The notes: a model not told the origin generated them from the letters alone. A stretch of DNA of 64,000 nt from Archaeoglobus neptunius (GCF_016757965.1 NZ_JAEKIW010000002.1:1-64000), one strand, 5' to 3'; counted from the first letter of the stretch, positions 27,260 to 36,174 are shown. Made by a program: numbers and translations.

Positions 27260-28597
27260 TCAGCCGATCCACTCATCTTCAAGCTGATCAAGCGTTTTTC
27301 CGGTGACATCCATCAGAACACGGTTGATACCTTTTTCATGCTCCAGCAATATTCTGCTGATCGCATCCCACCCGTACTTTTCAACTAAAAACCTGACGAA
27401 GCCTCCTGACTCAGAGTAGGCAAGTCCCGGATTTTTGTCCCAGCTATCGTCAAGTTTTTCTATGGGTATTAGCTTTCCACTCGCCATGGCGTTTGTGATC
27501 CTGTCTTCATTAATTTGAAGGGCCAGATAAACAGCAAGTCCCTCGTTCAACCACCGTGGAAGCGAGCTTCCGGCAATGTTTGCTACAACGTAGTGGGTGT
27601 ACTCGTGAACAACGATCTGGCATGCCTGATCTGGAGAGTGCTGATTTCTACCGTGGCCCCAGGAGGAGGGGGACTGCAGTTCTATACCCTCAGCTCGTCC
27701 TATTCCGACCGTCCACACCGGCAGGTCTTTTCCAACCGCATTCTCATATTCCTCGTGGTTGGCGTAGATCGTTATCTTAACGCTGGTTGGGCAGTTAAAA
27801 ATGCTGCAAACTCTGACCTTGGCAGCTTTAATGGCATTCAGAACGATGTCTCTGCTCCTGTCACCTTTATGGTATCTGATTACCACACCATCAGCATTCA
27901 GCTCTTTCCACGCATTTGATGGTTGTACAGCGGCAAGCCCCTCGAAGATTCCCGGTGCATCCTCTATCTCTAATTTTTTCACTCTGAAGGGCTTTATTCC
28001 GGGGGACATGCTGTCCTTAAGTGTGAATGTTGCGGTTTTGGCGACCACACTGACCTGACGTATCGTGAAATCCGTATCGATGCCCATATCTCTGAGCTTG
28101 TCGAGGTCGAGGACGAGTTCCATTGAAGTGCAGCTCTTCTTGGCCTTTCCTTTGTAGTACACCTTTCCACCATATCCGTAATCCTTGAATTCAAAGCTGT
28201 CTCCGTACAGCAGGATCTGATACATTTTGTCTGATTTCAGGTTTATGACGACCATGGAGTTTGAGGTGAACGCAAGATCGTAGAACGTCAGTCCAATATA
28301 AAGCGTTGAGGAGTTTCTGAAGCTGTACAACTGGTACAGGTCAACAAAATCGGTATCGTCATTATCTTCCACGGGGTTGAACTCCTCGTTCTTATCAATT
28401 AAACCGTCAAACTTCACGTGTACTTCATCCAAATCAAATTTGGCTTCAGTCCGGGAACTCCATGGCTGCGTTTTGGCCATGGTGGTTGTTGCGGGCACGC
28501 GAGTTTCACTGGACACGTAACTCTTGCCCGACTCGCCAACACAGGCGGCTATCAAAACGGCTAAAATTATTATCAAAACTAATTTTTTTGAAGCCAT
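27260..28597 (-). CDS. secreted zinc metallopeptidase (peptidase MA-like, gluzincin)
   Basis: A 445-residue exported protein. Residues 1-21 are a signal peptide with a lipobox-like LIAACVGES. The peptidase part has the zinc motif VVHEYTHYVVAN (HExxH) at about 328 and the third ligand in LNEGLAVYLALQ 23 residues later, the gluzincin pattern. The N-terminal half looks like a beta-rich adhesion or inhibitory domain. It probably acts outside the membrane on proteins. It converges on the AAA gene with 5 bp between. Confidence 0.8.
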   Translation of the reverse strand: MASKKLVLIIILAVLIAACVGESGKSYVSSETRVPATTTMAKTQPWSSRTEAKFDLDEVHVKFDGLIDKNEEFNPVEDNDDTDFVDLYQLYSFRNSSTLYIGLTFYDLAFTSNSMVVINLKSDKMYQILLYGDSFEFKDYGYGGKVYYKGKAKKSCTSMELVLDLDKLRDMGIDTDFTIRQVSVVAKTATFTLKDSMSPGIKPFRVKKLEIEDAPGIFEGLAAVQPSNAWKELNADGVVIRYHKGDRSRDIVLNAIKAAKVRVCSIFNCPTSVKITIYANHEEYENAVGKDLPVWTVGIGRAEGIELQSPSSWGHGRNQHSPDQACQIVVHEYTHYVVANIAGSSLPRWLNEGLAVYLALQINEDRITNAMASGKLIPIEKLDDSWDKNPGLAYSESGGFVRFLVEKYGWDAISRILLEHEKGINRVLMDVTGKTLDQLEDEWIG

Positions 28598-28652
28598 TGA
28601 TTGGAGTTAAACTGTTTGATTTATAAATTTTATTTCAATACTGCAAAAAAAT

Positions 28653-29057
28653 TTATTTGATGTTTCTCTCAACCCATCTCTTTATTTCGCTTTTCGGCAG
28701 AGCCCCGACCACCTGATCAACAGGCCTGCCATTCTTGAAGAAAATGAGCGTTGGTATTGCGGATATTCCGTATCTCGAAGCTATGGCTGGATTCTCATCC
28801 GTGTTCAGCTTTCCGAATACCACCTTCCCTGCATACTCCTTTGCCAGCTCCTCTACCACCGGAGCAATCATTCTGCATGGCATGCACCACTCCGCCCAAA
28901 AATCGATGACGACGTTCTCGTATTTTTTCAGCGTTTCATCGAAATTGGCAGTGTTAAGCTTTACTGGGGTGTCCACTGCTTTAATCTTCTCCTCTCCACT
29001 CATCTTCTGCATCAACTCCATCATTTTTTTCTTTCTTATAATCTCTATTTCGTCCAT
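28653..29057 (-). CDS. trxA: thioredoxin
   Basis: A 134-residue thioredoxin with a 30-residue charged N-terminal extension. The active site is WAEWCMPCRM and the cis-proline loop ISAIPTLIFFKNGRPVDQVVG, both intact. The unusual methionine inside the CxxC may alter redox potential. It is a cytoplasmic disulfide reductase. It is not close enough to its neighbours to define an operon. Confidence 0.93.
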   Translation of the reverse strand: MDEIEIIRKKKMMELMQKMSGEEKIKAVDTPVKLNTANFDETLKKYENVVIDFWAEWCMPCRMIAPVVEELAKEYAGKVVFGKLNTDENPAIASRYGISAIPTLIFFKNGRPVDQVVGALPKSEIKRWVERNIK

Positions 29058-29111
29058 GATTTCAACTTTTTGATTTCTTAATTTATCAGTTACGAAGTTT
29101 TGATGAAAACA

Positions 29112-29417
29112 TCATATCGCTCCGAATACGGCGGCCCTTATCATTTCAAGGATGTGTATCCCGTTGGCCTCAAGAATCAGGTTCAGCACCGCACCGATTA
29201 TCGCACCGACGATAAGAGATGCAAGAACCCTTACCTTTACTATCAGGATCAGAGCTATCACGAGCAGAACGAGCGTTGACGCCATGCCAAGCTGCGAAAG
29301 CTGAACCTGGGCATCACTCACGACGTCGCTCATAAGGCTGAGCAGCGTAGCAATACCACTCAGACCGAACATCAACCCAACGACGAGACCGATGAGGGTT
29401 ATACTGGTTTCTCCCAT
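29112..29417 (-). CDS. small membrane protein
   Basis: A 101-residue protein with three hydrophobic segments (ITLIGLVVGLMFGLSGIATL, STLVLLVIALILIV, LIVGAIIGAVLNLIL). I do not recognise it. It lies 22 bp before the helical-repeat gene's stop region on the same strand and may share its transcript. Confidence 0.55.
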   Translation of the reverse strand: MGETSITLIGLVVGLMFGLSGIATLLSLMSDVVSDAQVQLSQLGMASTLVLLVIALILIVKVRVLASLIVGAIIGAVLNLILEANGIHILEMIRAAVFGAI

Positions 29418-29439
29418 ATCCCATGTTCTTTTCTGAAGT

Positions 29440-30021
29440 TTAATATTTTTCGATCAGTCGTCTCCTCAGCGAGGGGTTTTTTACAGCATCAATCGAACCT
29501 TTTATCTCCGAAGACAGTTCAACCCCATACCTGCTGGCAATTTCAATGAGGGCAAGAGACCTGTAGTAGGGATCCGGAATCATTCTGGCGATGTTCAAGT
29601 TCTCGGGATATGGCTTTCTGCCCGCCAGTCTCTTCAGTGCTGCAGACAGGATACGGGGACTGAGTATTTTCAACGAAAAATTCAGATCTCCCGTTCTTTC
29701 CAGAAGTATGGAGTACGCCACGTCTTTTCTATATGGATCGTCTATCTTTTTTGCAACCTCAGCAACGGCCAGTGGATTTTCAGAATATTCGATTATCCTC
29801 AGGTGATCTTCATCTGTCTCAGCGATGGACAGTGCCTTTTCAAGAAATTTTTTATCACCGGAGAAGTTGTACAACACCATCATTGCATAAATTTTAGCTT
29901 CCCTGTCTTCAAGGTCTTCAGCTACCTTCGCAGCGATGTCTGGGTCTTTCTCAACTATGTCTCCTATTTTCTGGGCAATCTTTGAATCCCTGACTTTTCT
30001 CTCCACACAATCATTAGGCAC
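29440..30021 (-). CDS. helical-repeat protein of unknown function
   Basis: A 193-residue all-helical protein made of short repeating pairs (AKVAEDLEDREAKIYAMMVL, YNFSGDKKFLEKALSIAE, AVAEVAKKIDDPYRKDVAYS). The DPYR/DPYY phrases recur at regular spacing, as in TPR- or HEAT-like solenoids seen in Archaeoglobus hypothetical proteins. It probably mediates protein contacts. It is transcribed away from tRNA-Arg. Confidence 0.6.
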   Translation of the reverse strand: MPNDCVERKVRDSKIAQKIGDIVEKDPDIAAKVAEDLEDREAKIYAMMVLYNFSGDKKFLEKALSIAETDEDHLRIIEYSENPLAVAEVAKKIDDPYRKDVAYSILLERTGDLNFSLKILSPRILSAALKRLAGRKPYPENLNIARMIPDPYYRSLALIEIASRYGVELSSEIKGSIDAVKNPSLRRRLIEKY

Positions 30022-30102
30022 AAGGTATTATTAGCATTTTTGCCATTCTTCTGCAAGGCAGCAAGAGAAACCTTTAAGTTCACAACATAGAAGTGATTGC
30101 AG

Positions 30103-30177
30103 GGGCCCGTGGCTCAGCATGGATAGAGCGACGGCCTTCTAAGCCGTAGATCGCGGGTTCAAATCCCGCCGGGTCCG
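30103..30177 (+). tRNA. tRNA-Arg (UCU)
   Basis: Full cloverleaf: acceptor GGGCCCG/CGGGTCC with discriminator G, D stem GCTC/GAGC, anticodon stem ACGGC/GCCGT with loop CTTCTAA (anticodon TCT), 5-nt variable loop and T arm GCGGG-TTCAAAT-CCCGC. CCA is not encoded. The third acceptor pair is G3-U70, unusual outside tRNA-Ala. A box A-like TTTAAG lies at 30073-30078. Confidence 0.96.
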
Positions 30178-30192
30178 CTTTATCCTTATTTC

Positions 30193-31530
30193 TCAGTCTC
30201 TCCTGAAATCGTCCTCAAGCCTCTCTATGTCGTCTTCGTCGATGAACTCCCCAATCTGCACCTCTATGACTTCCAGAGGTATCATGCCGGGGTTCTCCAA
30301 CCTGTGCGTCTCTCCCGCCCTTATGAAGGTGCTCTCTCCGTTCCTCAAAAGGAGTTCTCTGTCATCAACAACAACCTTCGCCGTGCCCTTGACCACAACC
30401 CAGTGCTCACTTCTGTGGTAATGCCTCTGCAAACTGAGTCTCTTCTTTGGCAACACCGTAAGCCTTTTTATCCTGTAAAATTGTCCCTCCTCGAGAACCG
30501 TATATGATCCCCAGGGTCTGTAGGCCGTTCTGTGTACTTCAACTCGTTTATCCCCCTTTTCCCTGAGAATTCTAACGATATCCCTTATCTTCTGAGAATC
30601 CTTCTTTGAGGATACGAGTACAACATCTCCGGTATCGATCACAGCGAGGTCCCTGACTCCCACCAATGCCAGCAGTCTTTCAGAGATTGCGAGATTGTTT
30701 TCAGAGTCAACTATGAGGATCTCCCCGGAGATGGCGTTACCCCTATCATCCTTCTTATACAGTTCATAGATTGCATCAAAGCTTCCGACATCGCTCCAGA
30801 AGGTGTTAAGCGGTATTACCGCAGCCTTATCCGTTTTCTCCATCACACCTTTGTCAATTGAAACCTCTGGCAGAGAGATGTAGTCTGTCTTTTCCAACAA
30901 GCCCAGCACTTCCGGAACATGCTTTCCGCACTCCTCGAGAAACAGATCCTTTGAGAAGACAAATATTCCGCTGTTCCAGAGGCAACCTTCTCTGATCAGC
31001 ATTTCCGCTGTCTCTCTGTTCGGCTTTTCAATAAACCTCTCAACCAGAAATCCCTCTCCAAGCTCTTTTCCCGGTTTTATATAACCATATCCAGTGTGTG
31101 GGTGAGTGGGTTTAACGCCGAAGGTTACGATGTGGTTGTCAGCCAGCTTTTCTGCGTTCTTGAAGGCTTTTATAAAGTCTTCATTTGCATCAATAAGATG
31201 ATCTGCCGGCATTACAGCAACTGTTGCATCTCCACCAATCTCCCTCAAAGCATATATGACCGCTGGCAGAGTATTTTTTGCTACAGGTTCGAGCAGAATG
31301 TTTGGTATTTCCACCCCAATTTCCGCAAGCTGATCAAGAACACGGAACTTGTGTTTTTCGTTTGCGACAATATAGATGTCCTCTGGATCAGCTAGCATCA
31401 GAGCCCTCCTAACGGTATGCTGGAATAAAGACCTGTTTTCGAAAATTTCTATAAACTGCTTTGGCAACTCCTCCCTGCTGAGTGGGAACAATCTTGTGCC
31501 ACTCCCTCCAGCGAGAATGACGATTTTCAC
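30193..31530 (-). CDS. manC: mannose-1-phosphate guanylyltransferase / mannose-6-phosphate isomerase
   Basis: A 445-residue bifunctional enzyme making GDP-mannose. The nucleotidyltransferase half has GGSGTRLFPLSREELPKQF at the start, VMPADHLI and FIEKPN. The C-terminal cupin (residues about 345-445) has PWGSYTVLEEG and LQRHYHRSEHWVVVKGTAKV, the isomerase site. GDP-mannose feeds the glycosyltransferases to its right, so it marks the left edge of the glycan region. Confidence 0.94.
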   Translation of the reverse strand: MKIVILAGGSGTRLFPLSREELPKQFIEIFENRSLFQHTVRRALMLADPEDIYIVANEKHKFRVLDQLAEIGVEIPNILLEPVAKNTLPAVIYALREIGGDATVAVMPADHLIDANEDFIKAFKNAEKLADNHIVTFGVKPTHPHTGYGYIKPGKELGEGFLVERFIEKPNRETAEMLIREGCLWNSGIFVFSKDLFLEECGKHVPEVLGLLEKTDYISLPEVSIDKGVMEKTDKAAVIPLNTFWSDVGSFDAIYELYKKDDRGNAISGEILIVDSENNLAISERLLALVGVRDLAVIDTGDVVLVSSKKDSQKIRDIVRILREKGDKRVEVHRTAYRPWGSYTVLEEGQFYRIKRLTVLPKKRLSLQRHYHRSEHWVVVKGTAKVVVDDRELLLRNGESTFIRAGETHRLENPGMIPLEVIEVQIGEFIDEDDIERLEDDFRRD

Positions 31531-31620
31531 GGTGTAAAAATTTACAAGGGTTGATAAATAATTTGCGTTTTGGCGTACTTCCTATTCTGACCTTCGGTCC
31601 ACTTTCTCCCCATCTCTTGC

Positions 31621-31860
31621 TTATAACTCCCCCAACTCTTCCAGTATTCTTTCATACAATTCTCTATTTAACCAGAATCCCGTTTTCATAAGCTTTTCAA
31701 TCTCATCCTTTAAACACTCTACTTTACCTTCACGCTTTGCCCTGATTAAAATACCTACTGGTTTATGACCAAATACGAAGGATGGACTTAACAGTCTCAA
31801 TTTTCCTGTATATTCTCGCCTCCCACAGTGCAGTAAGCTTAGCACAGAGCAGAAGGCCAT
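31621..31860 (-). pseudogene. DUF3368 PIN-toxin C-terminal remnant fused to repeat copy L5
   Basis: The open frame has two parts. Its last 45 residues (VGILIRAKREGKVECLKDEI, then TGFWLNRELYERILEELGE) match the C-terminus of DUF3368 PIN-type toxins. The part before is read through a piece of the glycosyltransferase 3' end in another frame and is not a real protein. The catalytic PIN core is missing, so it is dead. Confidence 0.65.
31760..31832 (-). repeat. glycosyltransferase 3'-end copy L5 (short)
   Basis: About 73 bp match the 3' region of the gene at 37,441-40,488: the shared TATATTCTCGCCTCCCACA block and the stretch that codes VETVKSI in the intact gene. Both ends are truncated and the left end abuts the DUF3368 remnant. 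It is the outermost and shortest copy. Confidence 0.75.
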
Positions 31861-31873
31861 GTATTATTCTTAA

Positions 31874-32218
31874 TCAGTGATGAATATTATGGGCTTTAAT
31901 CCAATTGAATTCATTTTTGATTATCATCGTTATGTTATTCATCAGTCCTGGTATTTCTTTTGTTGCAACTATCCAAACGATCTCTATCTTCACACCGAAA
32001 TAAGAATGTATGAGCTTGTCCTTCATTCCTGATATTTTCCTCCAATCAATCCTGTATTTTTCTTTGAGATCTGCTGAAATATTCTTGACAGCTTCACCAA
32101 TAATTTCGATGTTGCGAATTACTGCATCTTGCTTCTCCTCATTTTTAAGAAGATCCTCGTAACTCAAATTTTCCACATATTTTTGAATTCTCCTACATGC
32201 TTCGAGGATGTCAAACAA
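31874..32218 (-). CDS. hepT: HepT-like HEPN toxin (DUF86), catalytic motif altered
   Basis: A 114-residue DUF86/HEPN protein, partner of the MntA-type gene 17 bp upstream. HepT toxins are ribonucleases or AMPylation targets with an R-x4-H-x-Y motif. Here the motif reads KDKLIHSYFG, so the arginine is replaced by lysine; histidine and tyrosine remain. The helices RNIEIIGEAVKNIS are intact. Activity is probably weakened, though lysine could act. Confidence 0.85.
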   Translation of the reverse strand: MFDILEACRRIQKYVENLSYEDLLKNEEKQDAVIRNIEIIGEAVKNISADLKEKYRIDWRKISGMKDKLIHSYFGVKIEIVWIVATKEIPGLMNNITMIIKNEFNWIKAHNIHH

Positions 32219-32235
32219 AAAATTCCTTGTCTCCC

Positions 32236-32541
32236 CTATGCATAGATTAAGCCTCTTTTGATGCTCTCCTTTATATATGGGATTCTGATGGTTTCTACTC
32301 CATCCCTGGTGATCAGATCCACCTTTCTGCCCAAGAGAGCTTCAAGATATTCAGTCAATTTCAGATACTTTTCAAAGGTAAGCTCGTCCATGTAAAATTC
32401 GACATAAATGTCCAAGTCGCTCCTAGCAGACTCTTCTCCCTTTGCGTAAGATCCGAAAACGCCTATTTTTTTCACACCAAAGTTCTTTCTAAGCTCATCC
32501 TTATGATCTCTCAATAACTTTAAGATTCTCTCGACATTCAT
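32236..32541 (-). CDS. mntA: MntA-like minimal nucleotidyltransferase antitoxin
   Basis: A 101-residue nucleotidyltransferase with the GSYAKGEESARSDLDIYVEF active site (GS...DxD) intact. In HEPN/MNT systems this protein AMPylates the HepT tyrosine and so silences it. The gene sits directly upstream of hepT, in the usual order. It follows repeat copy L4. Confidence 0.9.
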   Translation of the reverse strand: MNVERILKLLRDHKDELRKNFGVKKIGVFGSYAKGEESARSDLDIYVEFYMDELTFEKYLKLTEYLEALLGRKVDLITRDGVETIRIPYIKESIKRGLIYA

Positions 32542-32619
32542 ACCGTTTTCCCTCGAGTTTTAATTTTGAACCCTTACAAGGATTCTCGGTGTTAATTAGT
32601 TCTTTTGTATTTAAATCAC

Positions 32620-32815
32620 TTTCGTCTTAGAATTTCTCTGATTTTTCTTTCAATTTCTTTAGCCCATCTATCTCCCTTCTCTCTTCTCCAGTCGTAGAAT
32701 AGGTAGCCTATGCATCCGATGAAAGTGGTGGCTGAGATCATCAGGCCGATTTCAAACCAGTCCAGGTTTGTACCAGATTACGATTTCGAGATTGAATTTC
32801 GTTTATTCAAGCGGT
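32620..32815 (-). pseudogene. glycosyltransferase 3'-end copy L4
   Basis: About 170-195 bp resemble the last codons of the membrane glycosyltransferase: the CTCCAGTCGTAGAATAGGTA block (coding YLFYDWR), and the block reading LEIVIWYKP in place of LEIVIRYKP. The frame is broken within and the 5' side fades near 32,800. It lies between the DUF104-MazF and MntA-HepT modules. Confidence 0.8.
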
Positions 32816-32863
32816 TTATAACCCTGTTTTTCTTCATACATCTCTTCAATTCTATTCGATTAA

Positions 32864-33226
32864 CTAAAGATTAAATACTCTTCTAATTATATTTTTAACC
32901 TCAAAAAGTTTTTGCTGTTTTAGTCTCCCAACTTTTTTGATAATAAGATTTCTCTCAATAGTAAAAATGGAGTGGCAGTGAACATAACTTGTTTTCTTGA
33001 GTTTTCCTTCTTCTAAATCCCTAGGAGTCAACTCAACTTCAAAATCAGGCAGATGGTGGGATGAGCTTATTTTGGCAACTATAAAGTCAGATGATATGCG
33101 ATTTAAATTTTCTGAACTTAAAACGAGCACCGGTCTAAGCTTTTTGCCTATTAAATCTGTAAACGGCAGCTCAAGAATGACGATATCGCCTTCTTTATAG
33201 CTCAAAGAGCTCTTCTGCATCCTCAC
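32864..33226 (-). CDS. MazF/PemK-family toxin
   Basis: A 120-residue PemK-like endoribonuclease toxin. It has YKEGDIVILELPFTDLIGKK, the arginine-proline strand LRPVLVLSS and the serine/threonine strand KTSYVHCHSIFTIE. Length and fold match the family, so the toxin looks intact. It overlaps the DUF104 antitoxin by 32 bp, so the pair is translationally coupled. Confidence 0.88.
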   Translation of the reverse strand: MRMQKSSLSYKEGDIVILELPFTDLIGKKLRPVLVLSSENLNRISSDFIVAKISSSHHLPDFEVELTPRDLEEGKLKKTSYVHCHSIFTIERNLIIKKVGRLKQQKLFEVKNIIRRVFNL

Positions 33227-33383
33227 CCTCTCTCAGAAGCTTAAAATATCCATGCAGTTTCAGATCGTTCAATGTTTTTACCTCTTCTATACTCAAGATC
33301 ACCTTAGATCTCTCCGGAACGTCGAGTTTGATCAGCGGTATTAAAACCCCTTTCTCGTATATGCACTCAATCTTCTTGCTCAT
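33195..33383 (-). CDS. DUF104-type antitoxin
   Basis: A 62-residue protein opening KKIECIYEKGVLIPLIKLDV, the AF2212/DUF104-like antitoxin signature, with SKVILSIEEV after it. ATG 33383 is used; the frame is open further but lacks support. It is the upstream partner of MazF. DUF104 more often pairs with PIN toxins, so this pairing is slightly unusual. Confidence 0.85.
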   Translation of the reverse strand: MSKKIECIYEKGVLIPLIKLDVPERSKVILSIEEVKTLNDLKLHGYFKLLREGEDAEELFEL

Positions 33384-33419
33384 GACTATTACATAGCTTT
33401 TTTGTTTTATAAATCTTCT

Positions 33420-33672
33420 TGAGGTTCTTAACTTTCTTCTCAATTCTTTTAGCCCATCTGTCTTCTTTCTCTCTCCTCCAGTCGTAGAAGAGGTAGCCGA
33501 TGCAACCAGCGAAAGTTAATCCGGAAATCATCAACCCAATCTCAAACCAGTCCAGGTTTGTATCTTATGATGATTTCGAGGTTGCCGGTTTGGTTGATCC
33601 AGAAGCCGTTTATTACCGAACACAAGGGGATGGATCTAACCTTTTCTACTAACTTATCGTCCTTGTATGCCA
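33420..33672 (-). pseudogene. glycosyltransferase 3'-end copy L3
   Basis: About 250 bp match the final 80 codons of the glycosyltransferase, from the CTCCAGTCGTAGAAGAGGTA block to the region coding KVRSIPL. The GTTAATCCGGAAATCATCAA stretch is shared with the intact gene. A stop and indels break the frame. The 5' truncation is at about 33,672, 17 bp from the PIN toxin stop. Confidence 0.85.
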
Positions 33673-33688
33673 CAAGAACATCAAAAGG

Positions 33689-34196
33689 TTATTCCTCGAA
33701 CTTATTGAAAAGATATCTTTTGTTTCTGATTACTATTCTATCCTTTGTTTCAATTTCCTCAATAATATCTTTTAGTTCGATTCTATTTTTGATAATTCCC
33801 AAATCGACCATAGCAGAGAGAAGGTCTTCAATATTAAAGACATCGATACCGATTTCTTTGGCAACCTTCTCAACGACTTTATCGTTTGAAAGAATAATCC
33901 ATCCTCTGTTCTTTGCCAGAGCCATTGCTTCCATCTCTCCGAATCCCAGCCTTCTCTTCTTAGAAAGCTCCTTAACTATGCCAATTTCAATCTCATTTAG
34001 GGTGGCGATTTTAATTATCTCATTGTCTATTAGCTGAATAGCGTAATCTACAAAATCATATCCCTTTTCTTTTGCCCTTAAGACCTCTTCATAAACTCTT
34101 GGAGGTATAGAACTGAGCTTTAAAGAGTTTTTCGAGCAAATCGAACTTTCTGATCTTCGCAAAACAACTCAGTATGTCGGTATCGAGAACTATCAT
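33689..34196 (-). pseudogene. PIN-domain (VapC-like) toxin, frameshifted
   Basis: The true start ATG at 34196 overlaps the antitoxin stop by 4 bp and begins MIVLDTDILSCFAKIRKFDL, a PIN N-terminus. The frame then stops, and the rest continues in the +1 frame as LSSIPPRVYEEVLRAKEKGY to the C-terminus with GEMEAMALAKNRGWIILSND. One extra A near 34,110 explains this. Catalytic acidic residues remain on both pieces, so it was recently active. A sequencing error is possible. Confidence 0.8.
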
Positions 34197-34492
34197 AGCA
34201 TGCTTTTCAGCTTCTCTGTTCTCTTCCTCAACTCATCTTCATTTGAGCCAACTTCTCTCTTAATTTTCCTGCTAACGAATTCTCTGAATTCTACTACCTC
34301 CATACCGGCGATTTCCGCTGCTTTCTCAAGCGATACCTCTTCATCTTTGTACAATTCCAAGGCTACCTCTATTTTGAGTTGGGGATTTACCTCGAACAAA
34401 GCTCTTATAGCCTCTTTCAGCAACTCCTCTTCGGAATACTTCCTGAGCAATACGTTGATCTCCTTCTGGAAGGCGGATACTTTTAGACCCAT
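34193..34492 (-). CDS. UPF0175/VapB-type antitoxin
   Basis: A 99-residue protein with the UPF0175 helix pattern ALELYKDEEVSLEKAAEIAG, a helix-turn-helix, and a basic tail RKIKREVGSNEDELRKRTEK. It is the antitoxin partner of the downstream PIN toxin (ATGA overlap). It follows copy L2 by about 50 bp. Confidence 0.82.
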   Translation of the reverse strand: MGLKVSAFQKEINVLLRKYSEEELLKEAIRALFEVNPQLKIEVALELYKDEEVSLEKAAEIAGMEVVEFREFVSRKIKREVGSNEDELRKRTEKLKSML

Positions 34493-34539
34493 TAAATATA
34501 CCTCGGATGTACGATTAAATAAAGCTTGTTATTATCTTT

Positions 34540-35290
34540 GTCTTAAAGTCCTGAGCAAGTCTTTAACCTCTGTTTCTATCTTTTTAGCCCATCCATCTCC
34601 TTTCCCCCTTCTCCAGTCGTAGAAGGAGTAAATGATGCATCCGATGAAGGTTGTAGCGGAAATCATCAAACCACTCGAACCAGTCCTGGGGTTTGTAGCG
34701 GATTACTATTTCAAGGTCGCCGGTTTCGTTGATCCAGAAGCCGTTAATAACAGAATACAATGGGATGGATTTAACTTTTTCTACCAGTTTATCCCTGTAT
34801 ATTCTCGCCTCCCACAATGGATCGTAGGCTTCTGCAAATGAGAGCATGAAGGGCTTTTTCGCCTGAACTTTGACCTTCCACAAAGTGGGGTTGACTTTTG
34901 TGTAGCTGATTACCTCAGCCGGTTTTTCTTTTACCTCGAATAGCTGGTTTATTGTCTGGTTTGTTTTGGTTGAGTATAACCAGATTACATCGAGCTTTGC
35001 GTCATCGCTTAGTGGGGTAATCTCGAGCCTGTACTTTCCTTCTGTCAGATTGAAGAGGGGTGTATAGGTGTAATTCGCGGATGTGTTGAGGTTGAAGGAG
35101 TAGAATGAGGTGTTGCCAACAACAGTAACCCCAAAACTGCCAACACCTTTTAAAGCGAGCCTGTAGGTTCCATTCTTGACGATTTCGATGTCCTGCCATG
35201 CCCTTCCATTTTCGAATACAAGCATTTCGCCGTTGCTGGCGTTGATGTCTTTAACAATTCCGGCATCACAGTAGAGAGATCTTGAGATTC
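34540..35290 (-). pseudogene. glycosyltransferase 3'-end copy L2 (longest)
   Basis: About 750 bp matching the C-terminal 230 residues of the intact gene: NGRAWQDIEIVKNGTYR, LFNLTEGKYRLEITPL, KLDVIWLYSTKTNQTINQLF, WKVKVQAKKPFMLSFAEAYD and VINGFWINETGDLEIVIRY are all open in one frame. Two points differ from the intact gene: it lacks the 160-residue carbohydrate-binding-like insert, and a 2-nt deletion near 34,672 shifts the tail after YKPQDWFE. It has no start codon or membrane part. Confidence 0.9.
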
Positions 35291-35408
35291 CAAAAATACA
35301 GATATCATTATTTTTTCTTTATTGTGATTTTTATTTTCTGCAATCAGGCTAATAGACTCTTACTATTGTATTTTGTCTTATGCTCCTCAGAAAATAAATA
35401 ATCGTTTT

Positions 35409-35687
35409 TCAATAAACCTTACCTCGAAAATGTATATTATAAACAAAAACCGTTTTTCTTGTCAGGTCAATTCTGAGTATAACTCTAAAATTACCAACCC
35501 TCAATCTAACAAAGCCCTCCCACTTACCCTTTAATTTCTGTATATCGAGACGCCTGATGGGGATTACGCCATCTTGAAGGCCATCCACCAACTCATTCAG
35601 CTTGTTAAACACAGTATTTCTTCTATTTTCGTCTAAATCTCTCAGAAATTTCTTAGCATTTTTATGGTACACTATTCTCCATTCCAT
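35409..35687 (-). CDS. relE: RelE-family toxin
   Basis: A 92-residue RelE-like mRNA interferase: [20 protein letters not shown], then [20 protein letters not shown] with the basic catalytic residues, ending HFRGKVY. The fold appears complete. It overlaps the RelB-like gene upstream by 16 bp. Confidence 0.9.
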   Translation of the reverse strand: MEWRIVYHKNAKKFLRDLDENRRNTVFNKLNELVDGLQDGVIPIRRLDIQKLKGKWEGFVRLRVGNFRVILRIDLTRKTVFVYNIHFRGKVY

Positions 35688-35857
35688 GGTTCAAAATCTT
35701 TTTCATCGAAGTTTTCTGGACTTCCTGCCATACGGTCTATCTCTCTCTGCTCTTCGTCAGTAACATAGGGCATAATTTCCATAAACATCTTTAACAGCAC
35801 CTCTCTGAGCTTCTCCTCAATTATTTTCTCAAGTTCATCTCTTGAGATCTGAATCAT
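35672..35857 (-). CDS. relB: RelB-like antitoxin
   Basis: A 61-residue acidic protein ([20 protein letters not shown], then [18 protein letters not shown]) directly upstream of RelE. The N-terminal helix is for dimerisation and the acidic tail for toxin binding. Start ATG 35857 is supported by position; the frame extends further without need. Confidence 0.8.
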   Translation of the reverse strand: MIQISRDELEKIIEEKLREVLLKMFMEIMPYVTDEEQREIDRMAGSPENFDEKDFEPWNGE

Positions 35858-35994
35858 GATTAATATTTTCGACTTGGGAGTTATAAACATTTGTTCGTTT
35901 TCAGGAGAAATGGATTGGCAACAAAAATTGGTGAAGGAAGAAGAGGGGGTATAAGGTCGTGGAGTGATTAATTTTTACGGTTCTTGATTAGATT

Positions 35995-36174
35995 TTTAAT
36001 AGCCCTTTCAACCTACAGGCATCCTGTCTTCTCTCCTCGATGAATTCTTTTAGGATGTCTTTTTCAGCTTTCGCCCTATAATCCTTAAGCCTCTCTACTA
36101 AATTTTCTTTGATTTCTATCCTCATTCTCTTACCATGGCTTGAATACTCCATTTTCGTAGATGACCTCTATCAC
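35995..36174 (-). pseudogene. DUF104 antitoxin remnant
   Basis: The minus strand reads VIEVIYENGVFKPW then stop, and shortly after, MRIEIKENLVERLKDYRAK and ILKEFIEERRQ. The first part is nearly the same as the start of the antitoxin at 48,007-48,195 (VIEVIYENGVFKPLEKVDL). A deletion removed the middle. No toxin is left beside it. It is attached to copy L1, the same order as the DUF104 gene and joint F at 48 kb. Confidence 0.7.
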
